13,296 nucleotides of DNA from Mucilaginibacter sp. UBA4741 (GTDB lineage: Bacteria > Bacteroidota > Bacteroidia > Sphingobacteriales > Sphingobacteriaceae): contig DHIR01000119.1 of the NCBI GenBank assembly GCA_002403905.1, positions 1 to 13,296 on the forward strand, read 5' to 3'. Under the pieces are notes generated by a model. That model worked only from the letters and a program-made list of their open reading frames with translations. It searched no databases and was not told where the DNA came from. This document shows positions 5,535 to 13,296 of this stretch, piece after piece. The translations under genes and the position numbers were made by a program. Position 1 is the first letter of the stretch; each line of letters begins with the position of its first letter.

Positions 5535-7034
5535 ATGTCACCAGGAGTATTATTATCATTTATAGTCGGTTATTTTTTAGTCTTGCTGATAATTTCGTGG
5601 TTAACATCTCGTAAATCATCTGATAACGATACATTTTTCGTAGCCAACCGCAACTCCAAATGGTATCTGGTAGCCTTCGGGATGATTGGTACCGCATTAA
5701 GTGGAGTAACTTTTATATCGGTACCCGGCAAAGTTGGCGCGCCAAGCGGCGATGAGTTTGCTTATTTCCAGTTTGTGTTGGGTAATGCGGCAGGGTTTAT
5801 TATCATAGCTACAGTATTGCTACCACTGTATTATCGCATGAAACTGACCTCTATCTACAGCTATATCGAGCATGCTTTAGGCACCTGGAGTTATAAAACA
5901 GCAGCCGGAATATTTTTAATAAGCCGGGTTATTGGCTCATCATTCAGATTATACCTGGTGGTAATTGTATTACAGAAGTTTATTTTTGATAGTTACGGTG
6001 TTCCGTTTGCCGTTACGGTATTGATATGTTTATTGTTGATATGGGCTTATACCTTTAAAGGAGGATTAAAAACCATTATTATAACAGACAGTTTGCAAAC
6101 TTTATTCCTGGTTTCATCGGTTTTTCTGTCGATATTCTTTATCTGCCGCGCCATGAACTTTAGTATTTTTGAAGCTGTAGATGCCATCAAAACCAGCAGC
6201 TACTCCAAAATTTTCTTCTTTAATGATTTTCTGACCAGTCACTTCCATTTCAGCAAGCAATTTATTGGTGGTATGTTTATCACAATAGGTATGACCGGGC
6301 TTGACCAGGACCTGATGCAAAAAAACCTGAGCCTTAAAAACATCCGCGAAGCGCAAAAAAACATGTTCAGTTTTACGGCGGTATTTGTGGTTATCAATAT
6401 ATTCTTTTTAAGCGTGGGCGCTTTGCTATATATGTATGCAGCACGTTATGGCATTACAGTGGCAAAAACCGATTACCTCTACCCTACCATCGCCCTAAAA
6501 TATTTAGGCGTAGTACCGGCTATTGTATTTATGCTGGGGCTAACAGCAGCTACGTTTGCTACAACCGATTCAGCATTAACAGCCCTGACCACCTCATTTT
6601 GTGTAGACTTTTTAAACTTCAACAAGGGTAAAGATATCAACAGCAAAAAAATGGTTAACACACGGCACTATGTGCATGTGGCTTTTTCAGGATTTCTGTT
6701 TTTAACCATTATAGTATTTAACTCTATTAATAATGACGCGGTGGTAAGCGCTATTTTTAAAGTCGCATCGTACACTTACGGACCACTGTTGGGATTGTAC
6801 TCGTTTGGGTTGTTTATGAGTGGCAGGCAGGTTAAAGATAAGCTGGTACCCTTTATTTGCCTTATATCGCCGGCTATATGCTATTACCTTAGCGCTAACT
6901 CGGCTAAATTATTTGGTTATACTTTTGATAATGAACTCATCCTGCTCAACGGAATTATTACCTTTGCAGGCTTGCTATTTACCTCGAAGGCTAAAACAAA
7001 AGAGGAAATAGCAAATTATACTACAACAAAATAA
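5535..7034 (+). CDS. Sodium:solute symporter (SSS family)
   Basis: Integral inner-membrane secondary transporter of the SSS/SLC5 family, driving solute uptake with Na+. The 499-residue protein is rich in hydrophobic segments, consistent with about 13 TM helices. Family signatures include FFVANRNSKWY (34-44), which precedes an unwound-TM1-like stretch GTALSGVTFISVPG (52-65). YTFKGGLKTIIITDSLQ lies at 172-188, GLDQDLMQKNLS at 255-266, and the probable Na+-binding helix TAATFATTDSALTALTTSF at 337-355. The C-terminal tail (about 485-499) is polar. The substrate cannot be deduced; relatives carry sugars, sialic acid, amino acids or vitamins. It is the first gene of a plus-strand run, with the LOG gene 4 nt downstream, so they probably share a transcript. 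A REP-like hairpin lies directly upstream. Confidence 0.93.
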   Translation: MSPGVLLSFIVGYFLVLLIISWLTSRKSSDNDTFFVANRNSKWYLVAFGMIGTALSGVTFISVPGKVGAPSGDEFAYFQFVLGNAAGFIIIATVLLPLYYRMKLTSIYSYIEHALGTWSYKTAAGIFLISRVIGSSFRLYLVVIVLQKFIFDSYGVPFAVTVLICLLLIWAYTFKGGLKTIIITDSLQTLFLVSSVFLSIFFICRAMNFSIFEAVDAIKTSSYSKIFFFNDFLTSHFHFSKQFIGGMFITIGMTGLDQDLMQKNLSLKNIREAQKNMFSFTAVFVVINIFFLSVGALLYMYAARYGITVAKTDYLYPTIALKYLGVVPAIVFMLGLTAATFATTDSALTALTTSFCVDFLNFNKGKDINSKKMVNTRHYVHVAFSGFLFLTIIVFNSINNDAVVSAIFKVASYTYGPLLGLYSFGLFMSGRQVKDKLVPFICLISPAICYYLSANSAKLFGYTFDNELILLNGIITFAGLLFTSKAKTKEEIANYTTTK

Positions 7035-7038
7035 GATA

Positions 7039-7746
7039 ATGACCGGAGAAGAAAAAATAAGACAAGCGTTTGAAAACAAGAACTGGCAGGAAATTAAAGT
7101 AACCGATTCTTGGCAGATATTTAAAATAATGGCCGAGTTTGTTGACGGCTTTGAGAAACTGGCTAAGATAGGCCCGTGTGTATCCATATTCGGATCAGCA
7201 CGGACAAAGAATGATAACCCTTACTATAAACTGGCCGAAGATACAGCACGCCTGCTTACAGAGCGTGGCTATGGGGTAATATCAGGCGGCGGGCCGGGTA
7301 TTATGGAGGCAGCTAACAAAGGTGCTTACGAGGCCGGTGGTAAATCGGTAGGCTTAAACATCGAATTACCTTTTGAGCAATTTCACAATAAATATATCGA
7401 CAGGGATAAGGTTTTGGAGTTTGATTACTTCTTTATCCGCAAGGTAATGTTCATGAAATATTCGCAAGGGTTTATCGTATTGCCCGGTGGCTTTGGAACT
7501 TTAGATGAATCGTTCGAGGCGATAACCTTAATACAAACCGGTAAAATTGCCCGTTTCCCAATTGTATTTGTTGGTGTTGAGTATTGGGGAGGCTTGTTTA
7601 ACTGGGTAGTTGAAAAAATGCTTAACCAGGAACATAATATCCACCCGGATGATCTGAACCTTTATCGCCTGGTTGATACTGCCGAAGAAGCTACTGAGCA
7701 TATCTTCCGCTTCTATGACAAGTATGTATTGAAACCGAATTTCTAG
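7039..7746 (+). CDS. LOG family protein (TIGR00730 type), probable nucleoside 5'-monophosphate phosphoribohydrolase
   Basis: Rossmann-like LOG-domain protein of 235 residues. Members hydrolyse the N-glycosidic bond of nucleoside 5'-monophosphates, including cytokinin ribotides (family knowledge). Motifs seen are SIFGSAR (49-55), the nucleotide-binding [16 protein letters not shown] (81-96), an Arg at 134 near the dimer interface, and the signature PGGFGTLDE (149-157) with its catalytic glutamate. Older databases call such proteins lysine decarboxylases because of this motif, which is not supported. It begins at the ATG at 7039-7041, 4 nt after the symporter stop, and ends 1 nt before the first MFS gene. 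It is therefore a soluble enzyme embedded in a transporter run. Whether the transporters move nucleosides or bases is unknown. Confidence 0.92.
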   Translation: MTGEEKIRQAFENKNWQEIKVTDSWQIFKIMAEFVDGFEKLAKIGPCVSIFGSARTKNDNPYYKLAEDTARLLTERGYGVISGGGPGIMEAANKGAYEAGGKSVGLNIELPFEQFHNKYIDRDKVLEFDYFFIRKVMFMKYSQGFIVLPGGFGTLDESFEAITLIQTGKIARFPIVFVGVEYWGGLFNWVVEKMLNQEHNIHPDDLNLYRLVDTAEEATEHIFRFYDKYVLKPNF

Positions 7747-7747
7747 G

Positions 7748-8974
7748 ATGATACAACCTGTTAAATCAAAAAAGCAAGCTGCATTAGGTTTTATATTTGC
7801 AACGTTATTAATTGATATAATTGGACTAGGGATTATAATACCGGTTATACCCAAACTAATTGAACATTTAATTAAAGGCGATATCAGCCAGGCTTCAAGT
7901 TATGCCGGTTGGCTAACGGCGGCTTATGCTACCATGCAATTCGCATTTGCTCCTTTAATAGGTAATTTAAGCGATAAATTTGGCCGTAGGCCGGTATTGC
8001 TTTGCTCTTTATTAGGATTCAGTATTGATTATACATTATCGGCATTTGCGCCAACTATAGGTTGGTTATTTGTCGGGCGTATAGTTGCCGGAATTACCGG
8101 CGCTAGCTTTACAACAGCAACAGCTTATATAGCAGATATTAGTACACCAGAGAAACGCGCGGCTAATTTTGGAATGGTAGGTGTTGCCTTTGGCTTAGGT
8201 TTTATTATTGGGCCTGTAATAGGTGGGGTATTAGGCAAATATAATGTGCATTATCCATTTATAGCAGCCGCGGCTTTAGCACTGCTTAATGCAGCTTATG
8301 GTTACTTTATTTTACCCGAGTCTTTAGCACCAGAAAATCGCAGGCCACTTGATTTCAAAAAAATAAATCCTTTTACTTCTGTATTTCAACTTAAAAAGTA
8401 TAAATCTGTTGTCGGCTTGGCATTTTCTTTATTTCTTATCTATTTTGCAGCTCAAGCGGTGCAAAGTGTGTGGACATTTTATACAATGTCTAAGTTTCAC
8501 TGGAACGAGGCTTGGGTTGGTTATTCGCTTGGGTTTGTTGGGCTGATGATTGCCATAGTACAAGGAGGTTTGATCCGAATAATACTACCAAAATTAGGAC
8601 AAGAACGCAGTATATGGGTGGGGTTATTATTATATGCAATTGGCCTCATTCTTTTTGCATTTGCCAGCAAAGGTTGGATGATGTTTGCCTTCCTGGTGCC
8701 TTATTGCTTGGGTGGAATTGCAGGGCCAGCGTTACAGGGATATATGAGTACCAGCGTACCGGCTAACGAACAAGGCAACCTTCAGGGTGGTTTAACAGGG
8801 TTAATGAGTCTGAGTTCAATATTTGGTCCGTTGTTAATGACAGAATCCTTTTATTATTTTACTACCCCTAATTCATTTTTTCGATTTCCGGGTGCGCCAT
8901 TTGCAATTGGAGCGGTTTTAATGTTATTGAGCGCCATTTTAGCCGTTAGGAGTTTTAAAAGAAACACAAACTAA
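7748..8974 (+). CDS. MFS transporter, Tet/TCR drug-antiporter type (first of tandem pair)
   Basis: Twelve-TM major facilitator protein of 408 residues in the inner membrane, probably a proton-coupled exporter. TM1 carries [15 protein letters not shown] with an Asp at 23, typical of TetA-like exporters. Motif A between TM2 and TM3 is [11 protein letters not shown] (72-82), and the repeat [11 protein letters not shown] follows (110-120). The antiporter motif C is intact: [19 protein letters not shown] (142-160), with the GP..GG core. The second half has [13 protein letters not shown] and [11 protein letters not shown]. The substrate is unknown; relatives export tetracyclines and other drugs, but similarity to TetA is not proof of resistance. 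The ATG at 7748-7750 is 1 nt after the LOG stop, so co-expression is likely. The next gene is a close paralogue. Confidence 0.92.
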   Translation: MIQPVKSKKQAALGFIFATLLIDIIGLGIIIPVIPKLIEHLIKGDISQASSYAGWLTAAYATMQFAFAPLIGNLSDKFGRRPVLLCSLLGFSIDYTLSAFAPTIGWLFVGRIVAGITGASFTTATAYIADISTPEKRAANFGMVGVAFGLGFIIGPVIGGVLGKYNVHYPFIAAAALALLNAAYGYFILPESLAPENRRPLDFKKINPFTSVFQLKKYKSVVGLAFSLFLIYFAAQAVQSVWTFYTMSKFHWNEAWVGYSLGFVGLMIAIVQGGLIRIILPKLGQERSIWVGLLLYAIGLILFAFASKGWMMFAFLVPYCLGGIAGPALQGYMSTSVPANEQGNLQGGLTGLMSLSSIFGPLLMTESFYYFTTPNSFFRFPGAPFAIGAVLMLLSAILAVRSFKRNTN

Positions 8975-9018
8975 AAATATTGGTTATAATGACTGCTGAG
9001 TTTACATTCTAATTCTTT

Positions 9019-10314
9019 ATGGCTAATCAGCTTTCGTCTATTAATAAAGCAAGTAAAACGGCAAAAAAACCTAAACAGTCTGCCGCTTTGGGATTTATTT
9101 TTATAACTATTTTTATTGATGTGCTGGGCTTGGGGATCATTATCCCGGTGTTGCCTAAATTATTGCAGGTATTAGGGCATATTAACGTAAACGAGGCTTC
9201 TGAATATATTGGCTGGCTAACTTTTGTGTACGCCAGTATGCAATTGATCTTTGCCAGTATAATGGGTAACCTGAGCGATCAATATGGGCGGCGCCCTATT
9301 TTATTGATCTCGTTGTTTGGTTTTGGATTAGATTACATGGTAATGGCTTTTGCACCAACTATTGCCTGGCTGTTTGTTGGCCGTATCATAGCCGGTATTT
9401 GCGGGGCAAGCACTTCTACCGCTACTGCCTACATTGCCGATGTAAGTACCGGCAATAAAAGGGCGGCTAACTTTGGCCTGGTAGGCGCAGCCTCGGCTAT
9501 TGGGCTAATATTTGGCATAGCATTGGGCGCTTTTTTGTTTGCAATTAATATAAGGCTTCCATTTATTGCTGCGGCGGCTTTTGCGTTTGCCAACGGGCTT
9601 TACGGCTTATTTGTTTTACCCGAATCATTAGCGAAAGAGCATCGCAGAAAATTTGACTGGGGTCGCGCTAATCCGCTTTTATCTTTGTTAAGAATATATA
9701 AAAAACAACCTGCTCTGGCAAGCCTGTTAGGCGCCACTACAATAGTATACATTGCTCAAAAAGCGGTGGAGTACTTATTATCAACTTTTATTTATGAAAA
9801 ATTTAACTGGACCCCGGCAAGCGTTGGGTATCTGGGGCTTTTTACCGGATTGGTTTTATTTAGTATCCAGGCCGGCCTTATAAGATACACGGTTCCAAAA
9901 TTTGGGCAGCAAAAAAATATTATTGCGGGTTTAATATTCTATGCCGTTGGCTTGTTGCTTATCGCTTTCGTTAGCCGGGGCTGGATGCTTTATTTGTTTA
10001 TGGTACCCTATTGCCTTGGTGGTTTATCCGGCCCGGCTTTACAGGGCATAGCGACAGATAAAGTTGCCAGGAATGAACAAGGCGAATTGCAGGGGTCATT
10101 TGCTGTTTTAAATAGTATCAGCCTTATTGTAGGGCCGCTTTTGTTAAGTTATGTATTTTTCTTCTTCACAAAAAAATCTTCATCCGTTTATTTTCCCGGA
10201 GCGCCTTATATACTTGCTGCGGTTTTAATGCTGATAAGTGTTTTTATTGCTATAAAAAGTTTCAGTAAACCGGTTAAAAAAGCAAAATCAATCAAGGCCA
10301 CTAACACCGCCTGA
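9019..10314 (+). CDS. MFS transporter, Tet/TCR-like paralogue (second of tandem pair), degenerate motif C
   Basis: Second 12-TM MFS protein, 431 residues, clearly homologous along its whole length to the gene just upstream: shared [32 protein letters not shown] and GPALQG blocks. It has a longer basic N-terminus (KASKTAKKPKQS) and a lysine-rich C-terminus. Motif A is GNLSDQYGRRP (83-93), and TM1 carries [15 protein letters not shown]. The antiporter motif C has changed: where the first copy has [10 protein letters not shown], this one reads GLIFGIALGA (162-171), so the proline and the second glycine of GG are gone. This could alter coupling or direction of transport. It starts 44 nt after the first copy. 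Its 3' end overlaps the convergent DUF502 gene by 27 nt. The substrate is unknown. Confidence 0.92.
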   Translation: MANQLSSINKASKTAKKPKQSAALGFIFITIFIDVLGLGIIIPVLPKLLQVLGHINVNEASEYIGWLTFVYASMQLIFASIMGNLSDQYGRRPILLISLFGFGLDYMVMAFAPTIAWLFVGRIIAGICGASTSTATAYIADVSTGNKRAANFGLVGAASAIGLIFGIALGAFLFAINIRLPFIAAAAFAFANGLYGLFVLPESLAKEHRRKFDWGRANPLLSLLRIYKKQPALASLLGATTIVYIAQKAVEYLLSTFIYEKFNWTPASVGYLGLFTGLVLFSIQAGLIRYTVPKFGQQKNIIAGLIFYAVGLLLIAFVSRGWMLYLFMVPYCLGGLSGPALQGIATDKVARNEQGELQGSFAVLNSISLIVGPLLLSYVFFFFTKKSSSVYFPGAPYILAAVLMLISVFIAIKSFSKPVKKAKSIKATNTA

Positions 10315-10881
10315 TATTACAAACTTCATCATATCGGCAGCATTTTTGTCGATAGGTTTCACTTTATCGGCAGGTATAATAACAACCTGGCCTGCAAATG
10401 AGTATGATAACGGGAAATAAACGGCTACTTCGCCGGGCAGGTTTAACTTGGCCAGATCCTTTTGCACTAAAAAACCTATTTTCTTTAAGCCAAATTCGTT
10501 TACTTCAACAATAACCGCTTCGTTAAACTTCTTTTCATCGCCAACAAAAGCTTCCGTAAGATCTTTTATAGATGAGTACAGGAAATTAAAAAACGGCAAA
10601 CGGTTTACCCAGCGATTAAACCAGCGTTTTATAGGATCGGTTATTACACTGGTCACCAATATCCCCGCGATCATAATGATCACAAAAACATTTACAATTC
10701 CCAGGCCTGGTATATACCGGGGTTTACCCTTGCTGTCTGTCCATAAAAAGTCGCTTAAATTTAAGGCGCTGTCAATACTTGAAACGGCCCAGAATATCAA
10801 AAACGCGGCAGCGCCAAGCGGTACAACCACTATCAGCCCTTTAAAAAAATAATTCAATAAAGCCTTAACTATGTTTTTCAT
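10288..10881 (-). CDS. DUF502 family membrane protein
   Basis: 197-residue protein of the DUF502 family, which includes plant LIKE-COV proteins. Its biochemical function is not established. Two TM segments are visible, at about 11-33 (YFFKGLIVVVPLGAAAFLIF) and 61-80 (GIVNVFVIIMIAGILVTSVI), followed by a soluble C-terminal domain. Family landmarks are IPGLGI (58-63), LPFFNFLYSSIKDLTEAF (95-112), VAVYFPLSYSFAGQVVIIP (152-170) and the terminal VISGG (188-192). It begins at the ATG at 10879-10881, 12 nt after the murF-alr stop, so it is likely the last gene of that operon, and an envelope-related role is a weak inference. Its stop codon lies inside the convergent MFS gene (27-nt overlap). Confidence 0.9.
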   Translation of the reverse strand: MKNIVKALLNYFFKGLIVVVPLGAAAFLIFWAVSSIDSALNLSDFLWTDSKGKPRYIPGLGIVNVFVIIMIAGILVTSVITDPIKRWFNRWVNRLPFFNFLYSSIKDLTEAFVGDEKKFNEAVIVEVNEFGLKKIGFLVQKDLAKLNLPGEVAVYFPLSYSFAGQVVIIPADKVKPIDKNAADMMKFVISGGVSGLD

Positions 10882-10893
10882 GCCCTGTTATTT

Positions 10894-13272
10894 CTATTCA
10901 TAAAAATACACTCTTTTTACCCGTTGCGAAATGTTAGTTAAAATCTCATACGGAATAGTACCTATTTGGGTTGCGAGTTCTTCTATCCTGTGCTGTTCAT
11001 TAAATATAATCACTTCATCTCCTTCTTTTACCTCCACGTTGCTTACATCTATCATACACAGGTCCATAGATACATTGCCAATTGTTGGCACCAAAACGCC
11101 ATTTACCAGCATTTTGCCTACGCCGTTACCAAACGCGCGCAGGTAGCCGTCGGCATAACCTATGCGCACGGTGGCTATACGACCATCTTTTAACATAACA
11201 CCGTTGCGCCCATAGCCTACTGTATCGCCCGCGGGTACTTTTTTTATTTGTGATATACTGGTTTTCAGGCTGGTAATGGGCTGCAAAGCATTGTCAGAGG
11301 CCGCAACAGCGGCGTCAATACCGTATAGTCCAATACCCAGCCGCACCATATCAAATTGGGCTGAGGGCCAACGGGTGATAGCTGATGTATTAGACAGGTG
11401 CTTCATTATTTTATAACCCAAACACCGCTCTATTTTTTTAGCTGCTTTTTCAAACCTGCCGATCTGTTTAGCAGTAAACTCATCATGTTCCGCAGACTCG
11501 CTGGCAGCTAAGTGTGAAAAAACAGAGCATATACGCACATACTTATTCACTTCCAGCACATCACATAATGCCTCTACTTCAAAAGACTCAAAACCCAGGC
11601 GGTGCATACCCGTATCAATTTTCAAGTGTACAGGGTAGTTTACAATGTCGTTTTGCTGCACATATTTTATAAAATCATCAAACAACCCGAAACTGAAAAT
11701 CACAGGCTCCAGTTTATATTCCGTTAGCTTATCAAATGCTGATTGCTCGGCATTAAGCACCATAATAGGCAGGTTAATGCCGGCTTGCCACAAAGAAACG
11801 CCTTCGTCGGTATAAGCAACGGCCAAATAATCAACTTTGTTGTATTGCAGCATATTTGCTAATTCAAACGTTCCGCTTCCGTAGCTGAAAGCCTTCACCA
11901 TAGCCATTATCTTTACACCTGGTTTTAGTTTTGATTTATAATAATTTAAATTGCCCAGCAACGCGTTCAGGTTGATCTCCATTACTGTTTCGTGCGTTTT
12001 TTGGCCTAATGCCCGGCTCACGCGTTCAAACTCGAAACTGCGGGAGCCCTTTATCAATATGGCTTCTTCCTTAAAATTAAGCGTAAATAATTCATTGAGC
12101 AATGCAGCGGTATCTGCATAAAAATGTTTTTCGGGCACATCAAAATACGCTTCATATTTTGCCAGCGCGGCACCTACCCCAATAAATTTGTTAATGTTTT
12201 TTGATTTGATCAGCTCGGCAACCTGTTTATACAAAACATCTTCCTGCAAACCCGATTGAAATATATCCGATAGTATCACCGTCTTTTTTTGATGCTGATT
12301 TTGCTGGTTCAAAAAATTAAGCGCGATCTCTAACGATTGTATATCCGAATTGTAAGAATCATCAATAACAGAGCAATCATTAATCCCCATTTTAAGCTCC
12401 AGGCGCATACTTACCGGGTTAAGGCGCTCCATGCGTTTATCCGTTTCGGTGGGCGAGTAATCTAAAGCTAACAGTGTTGCCCAGCAAACTATGGCATTTT
12501 CTATGGATGCCTGGTCAAGAAACGGAATAAGGCACTCTATCTCGTTTTCTTTAAACCTTGCACGGAGGTAATAATTTTTTTTAATTATGGTTTCGCTAAA
12601 AACATACAGATCGGCCTGCCTGAAATTTCTGCTCCAGGTAAAACACTTCCCCTGGGGCATATCCTTTTTATAATCCAGCAATTGGTCGTAATTGTGAATA
12701 AGCAGCCTGCAGTTTTTAAACAGCTTTAATTTTTCCAGCACTTTTTCGCGGGTAGTTTCAAAACCTTCGTCATGGGCGGTACCCAGGTGCGTTAACACGC
12801 CGATGGAAGGTTTTATAATGGCTTCCAGCTTATCCATTTCGCCCGGCAGGGAAATACCGGCTTCAAATATGCCCAGGTTGTTTTTATCATTGATCTGCCA
12901 TACAGAAAGCGGTACGCCAATTTGCGAATTATAGCTTTTTGGGTTACGCACAATACTTCTATCCGCTGCCATTAACTGGTACAGCCATTCTTTAACAATA
13001 GTTTTACCGTTGCTGCCGGTTATACCTATAACCTCCAAATTAAACCGGGCGCGATGGTGCGCAGCCAGCGTTTGCAGGGCTGCAAGCACATCAATTACAA
13101 TTAAAAAATTGGCATCGGGCAGTTTGAGTTCGGGGCCCTCTTTTACCACAAAGTTGCGGACACCCGCGGCGTAGGCCCCGGCAATAAACTCATGACCGTT
13201 GCGCCTGCCGCTCAGGGCGAAAAATAAACCTTCGGCGGCCGTATTAATACGGCGGCTATCGGTAAGTAATAC
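10894..13272 (-). CDS. Bifunctional MurF - alanine racemase fusion, 5' end missing
   Basis: Fusion typical of Bacteroidetes. The N-terminal MurF part adds D-Ala-D-Ala to UDP-MurNAc-tripeptide; the C-terminal Alr part makes D-alanine with PLP. Counting from the first genomic codon (13270-13272), 792 residues are visible. TDSR (4-7) with GLFFALSGR is the MurF UDP-binding start, and the ATP loop GITGSNGKT lies at 83-91. DDSYNS follows at 304-309 and KGSRSFEFE near 408-416. Alr begins about 426: PLP lysine 460 in MVKAFSYGSG, MHRLGF (556-561), catalytic Tyr687 in VGYGRNG and VSMD (734-737). The frame stays open to the right edge, so the GTG at 13147-13149 is not the start. About 20-30 N-terminal residues are probably lost at the contig end. 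DUF502 follows after 12 nt. All catalytic residues I can check are present. Confidence 0.94.
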   Translation of the reverse strand, partial: VLLTDSRRINTAAEGLFFALSGRRNGHEFIAGAYAAGVRNFVVKEGPELKLPDANFLIVIDVLAALQTLAAHHRARFNLEVIGITGSNGKTIVKEWLYQLMAADRSIVRNPKSYNSQIGVPLSVWQINDKNNLGIFEAGISLPGEMDKLEAIIKPSIGVLTHLGTAHDEGFETTREKVLEKLKLFKNCRLLIHNYDQLLDYKKDMPQGKCFTWSRNFRQADLYVFSETIIKKNYYLRARFKENEIECLIPFLDQASIENAIVCWATLLALDYSPTETDKRMERLNPVSMRLELKMGINDCSVIDDSYNSDIQSLEIALNFLNQQNQHQKKTVILSDIFQSGLQEDVLYKQVAELIKSKNINKFIGVGAALAKYEAYFDVPEKHFYADTAALLNELFTLNFKEEAILIKGSRSFEFERVSRALGQKTHETVMEINLNALLGNLNYYKSKLKPGVKIMAMVKAFSYGSGTFELANMLQYNKVDYLAVAYTDEGVSLWQAGINLPIMVLNAEQSAFDKLTEYKLEPVIFSFGLFDDFIKYVQQNDIVNYPVHLKIDTGMHRLGFESFEVEALCDVLEVNKYVRICSVFSHLAASESAEHDEFTAKQIGRFEKAAKKIERCLGYKIMKHLSNTSAITRWPSAQFDMVRLGIGLYGIDAAVAASDNALQPITSLKTSISQIKKVPAGDTVGYGRNGVMLKDGRIATVRIGYADGYLRAFGNGVGKMLVNGVLVPTIGNVSMDLCMIDVSNVEVKEGDEVIIFNEQHRIEELATQIGTIPYEILTNISQRVKRVYFYE

Positions 13273-13296
13273 CTGTCTCTTATACCCATCTCCCAG
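13273..13296. other. Sequencing adapter remnant (Nextera/Tn5 mosaic end) at contig end
   Basis: The final 24 bases begin CTGTCTCTTATACCCATC. They match the Nextera transposase read-through adapter (mosaic end followed by CCGAG) except at two positions: C instead of A at 13286 and C instead of G at 13294. The match ends exactly at the last base of the window, as untrimmed adapter would. It also reads open in the murF frame, so it could be mistaken for coding sequence. These bases should be treated as artefact and not translated. Confidence 0.88.

Noticed and set aside
5368..5559. 63-residue minus-strand reading frame
   Set aside because: It runs through the inverted repeat, has no recognisable features, and overlaps the symporter start; it is a by-product of the palindrome.
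7039..7746. Lysine decarboxylase annotation for the LOG protein
   Set aside because: PGGxGTxxE proteins were historically mislabelled this way; there is no PLP-dependent decarboxylase fold or PLP lysine motif.
10448..10852. 134-residue plus-strand reading frame opposite DUF502
   Set aside because: It is antisense to a conserved family protein with no motif of its own.
13147..13149. GTG as start of murF-alr
   Set aside because: The frame continues upstream with clear MurF sequence (TDSRR, GLFFALSGR), so this is an internal valine.

Overview
The window looks like a chromosomal segment of a Bacteroidetes bacterium, most likely family Sphingobacteriaceae (Mucilaginibacter/Pedobacter-like). The grounds are a MurF-alanine racemase fusion, an AT-rich genome with almost no Shine-Dalgarno sequences, a KirBac-type channel, and protein sequences that read like that family. 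The content is mostly housekeeping and transport. I see no CRISPR array, tRNA, rRNA, integrase or transposase gene.

Layout. Positions 1-1786 (minus strand) hold trpD, trpF and the start of trpB, the last running off the left edge. Positions 1787-2104 are the only gap over 300 bases. It holds a trp attenuator in front of trpD: a 15-residue leader peptide with three consecutive Trp codons, a pause hairpin, a region-2 segment and an intrinsic terminator. It also holds a short CAACT repeat cluster before the next gene. At 2105-3045 (plus) lies an inward-rectifier K+ channel gene whose last ~35 codons are out of frame because of two extra bases. Positions 3068-5320 (minus) form a tight recR - glycosyltransferase - SDR dehydrogenase operon. 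Positions 5321-5534 contain a long imperfect hairpin of REP/MITE type. Positions 5535-10314 (plus) form a packed run of sodium:solute symporter, LOG-family protein and two tandem paralogous Tet/TCR-type MFS transporters. Positions 10288-13272 (minus) hold murF-alr followed by a DUF502 membrane protein gene, whose end overlaps the last MFS gene by 27 nt.

The last 24 bases (13273-13296) are almost certainly not genomic: they match the Nextera/Tn5 mosaic-end adapter at 22 of 24 positions and mark a contig end.

How the genes work together: trpD-trpF-trpB make three of the tryptophan pathway enzymes and would be expressed when charged tRNA-Trp is scarce, through ribosome stalling at the Trp codons. 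trpC is missing from its usual place between trpD and trpF. The plus-strand run is a transport cluster with one nucleotide-metabolism gene inside it. murF-alr supplies D-alanine and attaches D-Ala-D-Ala to the peptidoglycan precursor. The most informative non-coding element is the trp attenuator; the clearest oddities are the channel frameshift and the adapter.
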